NCBI GenBank assembly: GCA_004431415.1
Contig: QPMI01000408.1
Location: 682,001-746,000, forward strand
Reading direction: 5' to 3'
Source: Cyanophora paradoxa
Lineage: Eukaryota; Glaucocystophyceae; Cyanophorales; Cyanophoraceae
Length of the DNA: 64,000 nt
Each line of letters starts with the position of its first letter. The stretch's first letter is position 1. The notes beneath the pieces were generated by a model. The model saw nothing but the letters and a program-made list of their open reading frames with translations. It did not search any database and had not been told where the DNA came from. The translations under genes were made by a program, and so were the position numbers. Positions 48,951-58,220 of the stretch are shown in pieces.

Positions 48951-49623
48951 CACGCGTCCTGGCCATCGGCCGCCCGGTAGTCGGCGGACCGCTTCACATC
49001 TTGGCACTTGTTCTGTACATGTGCGCCGGGAAAGTCGATAAGAGCGCGCTTGCGTGAACCACGGACACGGATGTCGCTTTAGAAGGCGCGCACGACGTTG
49101 CCCATGTTGACGCGTACGTGGCCTTGACTTAAGCTGTCTTGGAGCGAGCTGCTGCAATCTCCAGATCTGAAGGAGAGTGATCTAGATCTGCAGCTGAGAA
49201 GACTGAGATGCCTCCTCGGTTTTTGTTTCCGCTGCAAGGAGCACGTCCAGGACTTTTGATTTCGGCAGTTGGTTCGCAGAACCAGGCTCCTACCAGCAGC
49301 AGGCCTAGGCCGCAGTACCAGGCTACTACCAGCAGACCGATTGGGTCGCAGTACCTAGCAGACCGCAGCTGGCCCAGTGGGTCGCAGTACCAGCAGGAAT
49401 TATTTTGTATTATCGCAGTACAGCCTACACAATCAAAATTAAATAGGAGAGTGAGCCTCGGAGGACTCCGGGAAAGGAGCTTCGAATTCGGAATTCAAGG
49501 CTTCAAGGCTTGAAACTTGCCAAGTTGAAATTTAAAGCTTTCATGATCATTCGCGATCGCGAGCTGAGCGCTAGCGCCCGGCGGCCACCGTGCACGTGCA
49601 CCGGTATATATATAGACGACTTA

Positions 49624-49706
49624 TATACCGCGCTGACTAAACTACTGCGCTACCAAATTACCGCGCTCAAAAGTTTTATAACGCGGTAATTTGGTAGCGC
49701 GGTATA
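49624..49706. repeat. Hairpin element, 19-bp perfect arms with alternative outer arm
   Basis: Arms 49647-49665 and 49682-49700 are perfect reverse complements with a 16-nt loop. An outer 11-bp arm (49624-49634 / 49696-49706) overlaps the right arm, so two pairings compete. The arms contain the shared word CGCGGTAATTTGG. Confidence 0.93.
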
Positions 49707-50028
49707 CGTAATTGTCTTTTGCTTAGATTTGCTAACACTTTTGTATGGGCAGTACCCCAAATTGATGAAAACGCGCTAATTTGGTGCCGCGCTAAAGCGC
49801 CTACCTATACTTACATATATATCTATTATATACCGATCGCGAATCGCGATCACCGATACGGCGCCGCGCCGTAACGGCGGACCGTCGGCGGTACCAGTGT
49901 ACCACTCGGCATTCGCGAGCTCTCGAGTCGCGAAGGCCGCTCCGGTACCGTAGTACCGGCCGTCCAGTTGGTAGTAACTTGGTACCGGCAATTTTGCAAG
50001 CTTGCGACTCAATTCATCAAGTTGCGAG

Positions 50029-50123
50029 GCCCGCTGCAGGCTGCAGCCTGCAGGCTGTGCAGCTGCACTGCAGCCTGCAGCCTGCAGGCTGCAGCCTGCA
50101 GGCTCTCAGCCTGCAGCTGCATG
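50029..50123. repeat. CTGCAG palindrome cluster
   Basis: GCAGGCTGCAGCCTGCAGGC-type units repeat with slippage over about 90 bp. Every unit is self-complementary, giving many overlapping hairpins. Confidence 0.85.
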
Positions 50124-50431
50124 CGCACCGGCTCTTATAAATTAGTAGCCGCTGAGCTATTCATGCAAACTCCCGGAGTCCGGTTCTTGGTACCAGTCTA
50201 CCGTCGCAATTGTCAATTGGTACCGGCCAAAGGAGGCTTCGGAGCTTGCAGCTTTCGGTACCGCAGCCGGTCGCGCCGCCTCGCGCCGCCTCGAGCTCGC
50301 GCCGCGAGTCGCGAATCTCGCGATCGCGCGCGCGCAAGTTCAAGTTACTCGCAAATTGACTCGCAAGCTGGCTACCAGCCTAGTACCAGGCTACGCAGGT
50401 ACCGTAGAACACATAAATACCGCGCCCACTT

Positions 50432-50500
50432 AATTACCGCGGTACCAAATTACCGCGCCGAGAATTTGTTAAAACGCGGTAATTTGGTCCCGCGGTAATT
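50432..50500. repeat. Hairpin element, 26-bp arms (25 of 26 paired)
   Basis: Arm 50432-50457 pairs with 50475-50500 around a 17-nt loop, with a single mismatch. It shares CGCGGTAATTTGG with the hairpin at 49.65 kb. Further copies of the word occur at about 50571, 50624 and 50640. Confidence 0.93.
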
Positions 50501-50769
50501 TGTTGCTGAGAGGTCGCCCCATACAGTACCCCCCCAAATACCGCCCCATACAAGCCTCAAATTTGTAAAAACGCGGTAATTTGGTAACGCGGTATTTTGC
50601 TCTATGGCGGGCCGCGTTTTTAAACGCGGTAATTTATGCCGCGGTAATTTAGTACTAGTGCCCGACGGTAGTCTAAAGTGACTCTAAACTTCTCCGGGAT
50701 CCAAAGTGGCTCTAAACTGCGTATACTGAGCACTATACTCAATGGGCTACTAGGCTACCGTGCCGATTC

Positions 50770-51058
50770 CAGCAGGAGGCGATCGCCATGGAGGCTTTTG
50801 CAATTGAAGGAGCTGCTGGACGCGGGGGCGAACGGCCGCGAACCCGGCCCTTCGAATTCCGCCGAGGGGTACGTGGACGAGGACGGCAACCTGAAAGGGT
50901 TCGACTCTGACGCGTACGACCGTCGGATTGTTCGCTCGAGGCCTAACTTAGCTGCCTAAGCGCTCGCGCGCGGGGCCGGGCCGCGCTGGCGGCGCCTGGC
51001 GCTAGCGCTGCAGCCGGCCCCGTCGGCCGCCCCTGCAGCAGCAGCGCCCCGTAAGTAG
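50770..51058 (+). pseudogene. Relic of the last exon of the 42-46 kb family
   Basis: An acceptor-like CAG is followed by GAGGCGATCGCC, as in the last exon at 46127. An interrupted segment follows, then LLDAGANG...SAEGYVDEDGNLKGFDSD and, out of frame, a copy of the C-terminal Ala/Pro-rich end (50985-51053, matching 46262-46325). The other exons are missing and the frame is broken. It lies 4.4 kb downstream of the intact genes. Confidence 0.8.
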
Positions 51059-51754
51059 TAATATATTAAAAATCAACAAAGCAATGATAAATCAAAGAAG
51101 ACGCAGGCAATCCGATGATCGGAACTTGATTCGGAAGCTCTTTAAGACATATGCATAATTATAAGGGCTCCAGTATACGTAGAAACATAGATTTTAAGAT
51201 AAAGGGAATGTGATCTTCATAAGGATTTCGAAAATTCTATCGTATAGCTAGTTCGAATTCTGTAGTACGCGAAGAATATAGAGCGAGATGCCCAGTTCAC
51301 TGAGTCACTGAGTCACAAGAGTACTACTACGTATACTGCTGCTGTTTCTCAATCTCAGATCTATTAAGACAAGGACCAAGGAATAAAACTAAGAAACCAA
51401 GCTTAAGGACAAGGTCTAAGACTAGGGCAAGAGTTCAAATTAAAGCTAAGAAAGCTATCTACTGCTGCTGTTCCTCAGTCTGAGATCTTTTAAGACAAGC
51501 ATTAAGGACTAAAACTAAGAAACCAGTACTAAAACTGAAAAAACAAGGACACGGGAGAGCGCCGGCGCAGAGATCTAGTACAGAAAAAAGCCAGTGCCGG
51601 CGCCGACAGGGAGCTGTGCGCCTGTTGATTCAATGCGCGCGCGCATTCGAACGATTGCGAGCCTGTAAATCATTACGTGCTTAATGTATATTAACCAGCG
51701 GCGTGGGCCGGCCGGCCGCGGCTCATGTGATCGGTGCCGGTGCCGGTGCCGGTG

Positions 51755-54700
51755 CTAGTGGGCCGGGGCGCCGCCCTCGGCGAACTTGCGGCGCTCGCGG
51801 GCGACGAAGGCCTCGTCGAGGAACTCCTCGAGGAAGTGGAGGAGGCGCGAGGCGTCCATCGCCGTGCTGCGCGCGCGCAAGGGAAGGTGATCATGAGCTC
51901 GAGGCTCGCGGGATTGATGGGGAGGAGGCGATCGCATTCGAAATTAAAAAATATATATCGATGGATGGCTCTAGATCTAGATCTAGACCGAGGTCTGCGG
52001 CCCGCCCTCACCTGGTGATGCCGAAGGAGACGCGGACGGCGCCGCGCCGCTCGGGGGGGATCAAATCCCCGAAGAGCTCGTCCTTGTCGAAGTCCGAGTC
52101 CCCCGCGGCCGCCGCGGCCGCCGCGGCGCCCGACGCGAGGGCCGCGCCCCAGCGCCGCTCGATCTCCAGCATCGCCTCCTCGCTGACGCCCAACACCGCC
52201 TCCATGACTCCTGCACGTGCGCGCCCAGAGGTGGCGTGAGCGTTCAGTTCCGGGCGAGATCTTCGGGTCTTAGGCGAGGATGAGGGCCGGCAGATGTAGC
52301 TATAGGGCGAGATCAGGTATTATCAGATCAGATAATTTAGGGCGAGATAGCTATAGGGCGAGATCAGGTATATTATTAGATGAGATGGAGTGAGCGTTTC
52401 ACATGTACATAGGGCCGCATCAGATCTTATGCGAGGGACGGGCCGGGGCCGGGGCCGCACCGGGGTTGCAGAAGCAGCCGGTGCGGAGGGAGATGCCGCG
52501 CTCCGCGGCGAGCTGCTCGACGAGGCCGTACACGATCCCTGCGCCCGCGCATGCGTTCGTTCGCCCTTCAGACCTCTTCCCTCTTCCTTCGAATTCGCGC
52601 AGAGAAGCAATATATTAATTGGACTCGCCCTTGCCGTCCGCGTCGAAGAGGTTGAAGACGAGCGTCGCCCCGCGGCGCCGCGCCTCCATGTCGGGGTCCG
52701 GCCCGGGGCCGAAGAGCCTCACCAGCGGCCGCCCCGTGCGCGGGTGCCGCAGCGCCGCCATCGCCGGCATCACATGCTTCATGATCGCGAACAGCTGAGG
52801 GCGAGGGCGCGCGGGGGCGGTGGGGGCGGGGGCGAAGCCAGGTCAGACCGGATGCCCCAACGCTGTTATTCTATCTTATCGGTCGACTTTTACGTTGAGT
52901 GATTGCGAGGGTCTAAATTGAACAGAAAGGCCAAAGACCAAGAGCGCCGAACGTTAACGTCGACGCACGCGGTGCTTGAGAGGCGTGAGGTGCTGCCCCA
53001 GGAACTCGAGGCCGATGGTGACGCCCGGCAGCGTCTGGTAGCTCACCGTCCCGTCCTGCTCGCGCGCGCGTCCCGCGCGTTAGTGAGAGGTCCGAACGAT
53101 CCCAGTAGCTAGCTTTAGATCCATTCTTCTCGGAATTCGACGCTTAATAACTTGAGCGGGCGGCGGGCCCGGGCACCTCGAAGACGGCGTGGAGCTTCTG
53201 GAGCTCGGGGCGGAGGATGTGGAACTGGGTCCGCTGCGTGGCGAAGGCGACCGTACCCCCCGCGAAGTAGGGCTTCCGCAGGCGCCCCGCGGCCCCGTGG
53301 CGGATGAGGAGGCAGCCGATCCCCGTCGGGAACCCGAACATCTGAGAAGGAGAAGAGGAGAAGTCAGCGGCGGGGGCTCGAATCTGGGCCGTAATTACAA
53401 ATAGCAAGATATCTAGACATAGAGCGGGCCTTATAGAAGAATAAGGACAGAAGGGCCGGGGCCCTTGTAGAAGATCAAGGACACTAGATATAGACGTAGA
53501 TATAGATATAGAGCGGTCCTTAAGGAATCTAGATCTGGGCAAGCGAGCAAGAGCTAGAGGGCTCGCCTTGTAGAAGGACATGGCGACAAAGTCGGGGCGC
53601 CACTTGGAGACGTCGAGGCTGCTGGTGGGCACGAAGGCCGAGGCGTCGAGGAGCACGTCCCAGCCCGCCTCCCTGCGAAAAAGCGAGCTCAGGACGAGCG
53701 AGTCGGAAGGAAAAGAAGCCGCATGTGGATTCGAACCTGGCGGCGACGATGTAGGAGAGCGGGTGCTTGACGCCGCTCACGTTGGACTGCGCGGGGTACG
53801 CGAAGAGGCCGTGCTGCCCCGCCGGCTTCGACTGCAGCGCGCGCTGCGTTGCGCGGGGCCGGGGTTCAGAAGGCAGCTGCAGCCACCCGGCCCGCGGCCG
53901 GCCAGCAAGCTAGAGCTCAAGGCCGCGATATCGATGTGTCAATACTATTGTGCTTAGTTAAAGAGGACGTACATCGTCAATATCGTGCTTAGATGTATTG
54001 TAAATTATGCTTGTATAAGTTGAATATAGCGCACCGCGAGGAAGTCCTCGTCGGTGAAGAGCTCGTCGGTGAGGGGCACGTACGTGACGCTCGACCCCTT
54101 CGCCCGCGCGAACTGCGGCGCCGCCTCAGGCTGGGGCCGTCGCGGACTGCGGGCCTGGTACTAGACTAGTCGCGGACTTCAAAGATCTAGATCAAGAGTG
54201 CCGAGGCCTAGGGTAGCGCTGGCGATTGCAAGCCTGCAGCTGGGGCGAATTCGAATTTGAGGGGCGGCGGCGGAGGGCCTAGAGCTAGTCGCGGGGCCTA
54301 GCGGGGCCTCGCGGGGCTAGTCGGTGGGGGTGGGGGCCCCGGGGAGGGGCGCGGGGGGGGGGGGGGGGGGGGGGGGGCGGGGAGGGGGGAGGGGGGGGAG
54401 GGGGGAGGGCGGGGGGGCGCGAGGGGGGCAGCTGCAGACCTCGCGGATGCCGCCGACGGAGTTGTGGTTGTCGGCGGAGAGGAGGAACGGGACGCCGGGG
54501 CCGAAGGCGTAGCACTCGCCGACAATGCGCAGCGCCCCCGACGCGTTCGCCGTGAACACCACCGCGTAGTCCTGCGACGCCGGAGCGATCGTGACCGTGA
54601 GCGCGGCGCCGGCCGGCCAAGGCAATGCGCGGGCCCGGGGCCCGCGCGCGGGCCGCGGGCCGCGGGCATGCCTAAGGTGGCTTAGGTGCGGCGGTACAGT

Positions 54701-56607
54701 TGAGGCTAGGCCGTGCCCGGCACGCGTTCCCGGCACGCGCGCCTCGCTTGCACTCTGACCGTACGCGTCCACGGGCCGGGGGTACGAGGCTGGCGCGGGG
54801 GGGGGGAGGGGAGGGGGGTACGGGGCCGGCCACGCACGTCGGGGACGTTGAAGAAGGAGCGTACGGCGTTGCGCGCCCCCGTCTCCCTGCGCGCGCGCGC
54901 GGGGCGATGAGGGGGAGACGAAGAAGGCAAAGAAGCTGCAAGCCCCCCGGAGAAGGAAGTTTAGCTTAAGTTTAATCTTAACCTTAAGTTCAAGCTTAAT
55001 CTTAAGCTCGCGGGCGCGCACAGGGATGATGCGAAGTTGGAGGTGGGGTTCATGGAGTGCGGGTTCCCCAGCACGTTCTTCTGGAGGAACTCGAAGAGGC
55101 GCTGGAGCTGCCGGCCGCAGGCGAGGCCCCCGCCCGTGAAGTCCAGGTACGTGTGCGCGTGCGCCTGCTCGGACCGACGTCGACGTCGACACTCGGTTAG
55201 CTAAGCATAGCGATATAAAGGTTTAATTTAGAACGCTCTGTTGCAACTAGAAGGGCTTGTTATAGCCTATTTCGCTTTGATATCAAGCTATCAGCTCAAG
55301 CTACAAGTCCAGGTACGTATGCGCGTGCGCCTGCGGGGCGGCGGCGGCGGCAGCAGCGGCGGCGGATCGAATCAGCGAACTTGGCTTGCGCGCAAGGCCA
55401 GCCAAGGGCGCCGGCGGCGCCCGCTCCCTCGCTCCCTCCCTCGCTCGCTAGCTTGAGCTCGCGGGCCGTAGGATGGAAGCGAGGGGGCTAGGTCCCTCGA
55501 CCCCGCGGGCGTGGCGGAGGCGCTAGGCGAGCTCCCGTTCTAGAGGCGGCGGCGTCCCCCGTTACCGTTCTCGGGGCGCAGAGATGCGCGCCCGCCCTCT
55601 CGCCCGCGCGCTCGCTCGCCCGCGGGCCGGATGCGCGCGCGCTCGCGCGCGCACGTTGAGCTGGGCGTATTCTGTGGCGCGGAGGTGGTCGAGGCTTGCG
55701 CCTTTCCGGTAGTCCTCGTCCTCCAGCAGCGCCTGCGCGCGCCCGGTAAGATCTAGAGGCTCCAAGGGGGCCAGGGGAGGGGAGAGAGGGGGCGGAGCAG
55801 GGTACGAAGCTTAAGCAGGAGAAGGAAAAAACTTAAAGGGCCCTGGGGTGGGGTGGTGTGTGTGTGGGAAGGGGAGGGGGGGGGGAGAGGAGGGAGGAGG
55901 GGAGGGAGGGAGGAAGGGTGGAGGGGGGGGGGGTGGAGGAAGGGGGGGGAAGGCAGAAGGGGGGCGGCCTAGAAGCTCAGGCGAGAAGCAGGGTACGGTG
56001 CGGAGAAGGAGAAGCTCAAGGGGATCGGAACGGGGCGCCGGTTGGCGGAGATGAACGGGGAAGGGGTCAGCTTGCCTGGAACTGCGGGTGCAGGCCGCTC
56101 CTCTGGTCAAAGACGGGCGCTTCCGGCTCCTGTGCATGCGTGCCGCAGTGCGCGGGGGGGGCGTCAGTCCGCAGCGGCGCGGCCGGCGCGGTCGTGACCA
56201 GCGGTTCGAGGCGGGCGCACGTGGAAAGTGGGCACGGCGATCATCGTCTTCTTGCTCGGGGCGTTCTTGAGCCACGACTTGTGGGATTGCGCGTGCGCGT
56301 GCGCGGCTGCTGCTGCGCCGGAGGCTGCAGCTGGCGCGTTCTTCTCCTCGAACGACGAGATCGCCACGACGAGGACGTCCGAGTTCGAATCGCTGCCAGC
56401 GGGGGTGCTGGTCGCGTTCCGCGACTCCTGCGCCTCGCAGACGGCATCCTCCTTGAACGCGACGTGCCTGCGCGGGCCCGGGCCGCCGGCGTCCTGAATG
56501 TTCGCTGGCGCGGGCGGCGCTGTCACTCCTAGGCCTCCGCTCTTTCCTTTGACGAGGCGTCCGCCGGAGCGCGCCTTGGACTTGCTCCGGCTCTGGCAGG
56601 CCCCCAT
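51755..56607 (-). CDS. NifS-like class V aminotransferase (MOCOS N-terminal type) with N-terminal acylation motif
   Basis: The start at 56607 gives MGACQSRSKSK: Gly2 for N-myristoylation and Cys4 for palmitoylation. A low-complexity region of about 120 residues follows. Spliced exons then follow the molybdenum-cofactor-sulfurase/plant NifS-like family: HPQFQALLEDEDYRK and SLDHLRATEYAQLN, YLDFTGGGLACGRQLQRLFE, VLGNPHSMNPTSNFASS, DYAVVFTANASGALRIVGE, LLSADNHNSVGGIREV, FAYPAQSNVSGVKHPLSYI, DASAFVPTSSLDVSKWRPDF, FVAMSFYK|MFGFPTGIGCLLI (PLP Lys at the junction), FAGGTVAFATQ, ISLRTGCFCNPG (catalytic Cys), GAVRVSFGIT. It ends at 51755. There is no C-terminal MOSC domain. These enzymes mobilise sulfur from Cys or act in poorly defined roles. 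Membrane tethering is inferred. GC donors occur after HPQFQ (near 56073) and after SFYK (near 53570). Confidence 0.85.
53431..53590 (-). repeat. Three copies of an exon end in a NifS-like gene intron
   Basis: The exon end coding MSFYK with its GCGAGC donor (53565-53581) is echoed twice in the intron, at about 53459-53482 and 53431-53456, as diverged copies (CCTTGTAGAAG and CCTTATAGAAG with flanks). Confidence 0.7.
54345..54425. repeat. Long G-run tract in a NifS-like gene intron
   Basis: Almost uninterrupted G on the plus strand, so C-rich in the transcript. It precedes the exon coding YAVVFTANASG. It may be a length-variable tract and a sequencing risk. Confidence 0.9.
55141..55334 (-). repeat. 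Acceptor-site duplication in the NifS-like gene
   Basis: The 28 bp at 55141-55168 span the acceptor and exon start (AHAHTYLD). They recur at 55307-55334 with one mismatch, 166 bp upstream in gene direction, giving a decoy acceptor. Confidence 0.9.
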
Positions 56608-58220
56608 CGATATCCGTGCGGTCCAAGGCTAGGCTGGAATCAACCAGACGCTGCAGCTTGCAATTCCTACCCAGGCGTCGACTGCTGTTTTACAGCTGCT
56701 CTGCCGCACCAAGGAGCGCTCCGAACCTCCAACCGTGTCCAACGCGTACGCGTGCTCCGCAAAGCCGATGATGTGGCACACAGCCGCGCACTGGCACACC
56801 CTCGCAAAGCCGCTCCGCTCCGCGTGCGGCGAATCCCCGACTCCTCCGACTCCCGAGTCCGCTCCGATCGGACGCCGGCGGACGCGCGGCTCGCGGCGCG
56901 AGATCGAGAGACAGTCCGACGTCGACGGTCAGAGACTCGCCGAGAGTCCGGCGGACTCCGGCCGAGTCGGCCGCAATTGCCCGCAGACTCCGGCCGCAGT
57001 GCGTAGGCGATAAGGGTTGAGGGCGCTTCCGGAGCCGAACCGGTGGGGGAGTGCGTCGGGGGGGGGCTCCGAAAATGCGCTGGCAAAGGCGGTGACGTCC
57101 CCCATTGCGTCCTGGTGGGGGGGAAGGGAGTATGCGGGGGGGGAGCAGGTGTCTAAGTACGTATACCCAGCCAAGCCGAGCGGGCTCAGAGCGGCCGAAG
57201 CGGCTCGGAACGGAGCGCTGCTACGTTGCGGCAAGTTCCGACCACAACGTTAACGGCCTGAACATGCCATGGCCCACCATCTAGCAGCGGCTAGGGCAGC
57301 CATGACCATGAGCCAGCCGCCAGGCTGCCCGGCGGCCGCCGGGCCGATCGATATCATCGGATGACGGCGGCCCCGCGGCTCGCCGGGCATGCGCAGAGGC
57401 GCGGCGGGCGGCGGCGCCGGCGCATTCGAACCTAGGCCTAGGCCTATAGCTAGGCCGGGCGCCTCGATCTAGATCTGATATCGATGCTTTAATTTGCGGC
57501 GCCCTAGCCTTGCTGGCGCGCCCTTCGAGGCTTGCGGACGGAAGGGGGGTGCAAGGCTGCGCGTGCTTGGAACGGCGGAAGGCAAGGATGCATCCCTGCC
57601 TGCGGCCGCGTCCGCCATTTCCCAGCGACCCCCGCCCGGCCCGGCCCACGGCGCTGACAGCGCCCGGCGGCCGGCGCCCGCGGACGGACGCGCTCGCGTT
57701 CTTCTGCGAGTGGCTCCTGCTGAAGGGGCCGCTCGAGAAGGCCCGCTTCTTCCTCGTCGCGATCGGCCCCCCAGAGGTAATTCGAACCTGAAGATTCATC
57801 CGAAGATTCGAACCTGACGCCGCCCCGGCAGATACTCGCCCCGGTACCGGTGTGGCAGTCCGTCGCGAGCGGCCAGCGAGAAATTAAAGCTTAAGCTACG
57901 TATACGTATGCCGTCGCGTTGGATTTCACGATCATGATTAATATTATCAGTTTTGAAATTGAATTGAACCTAGTCACTACGTTGTACATTAAAAGCTTCA
58001 AATAGCCTAGCAGAAATGCCTAGCTGATGCGAGTCGTCGGAGTCCAGCTGCTGGCCATGGCCGGTCCGACGATCTGCCCCGATTCTCTAGGGGCGTCTGG
58101 CCGAGAAGAGGCCATCGATATCATGTCATGACGGCCGCAGGGTACCGGTGCGGCTGCGGCGCCAGCGCCGCGCCGGATCGACTCGGTGACTCCACTCGAG
58201 CCCGGCGATCGCGGTATCGA
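56608..58220. other. Intergenic region with a family relic
   Basis: Between the NifS-like start and the 3' end of the next minus-strand gene. 56790-57000 is rich in GACTCC/CGGACT words but has no supported gene. The only recognisable content is the relic at 57690-57890. 58300-58540, inside the next gene, has many GCGATCGC palindromes. Confidence 0.5.
57690..57890 (+). pseudogene. Relic of two internal exons of the 42-46 kb family, in swapped order
   Basis: 57690-57775 codes DALAFFCEWLLLKGPLEKAR FF and ends in a GTAATT donor, matching the 99-nt exon. After an acceptor CAG at 57831 comes ILAPVPVWQSVASGQRE, matching the 57-nt exon. In intact genes the 57-nt exon precedes the 99-nt exon. No other exons are found, so this is a fragment. 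Confidence 0.75.

Larger units (their letters stand above)
49100..51754. other. Gene-poor island rich in hairpins and repeats
   Basis: No intact gene is supported here. 49245-49405 has imperfect CAGTACCAG/CTACCAGCAG repeats. 49620-49800 and 50400-50650 hold hairpin elements built on CGCGGTAATTTGG. 49880-50400 is dense in GGTACC words. 50029-50123 is a CTGCAG palindrome cluster. 50770-51055 is a family relic. 51060-51560 is AT-rich with two repeats of ACTGCTGCTGTT followed by TCAGTCTGAGATC-like sequence (51337, 51463). Confidence 0.7.

Noticed and set aside
49208-49513. Plus-strand ORF with SQYQ-type repeats
   Set aside because: It consists of imperfect CAGTACCAG repeats without homology or clear splice context. 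More likely repeat DNA than a gene.
56735-57013. Plus-strand ORFs over GACTCC-rich sequence
   Set aside because: Low complexity, overlapping open frames on both strands and no recognisable protein features.
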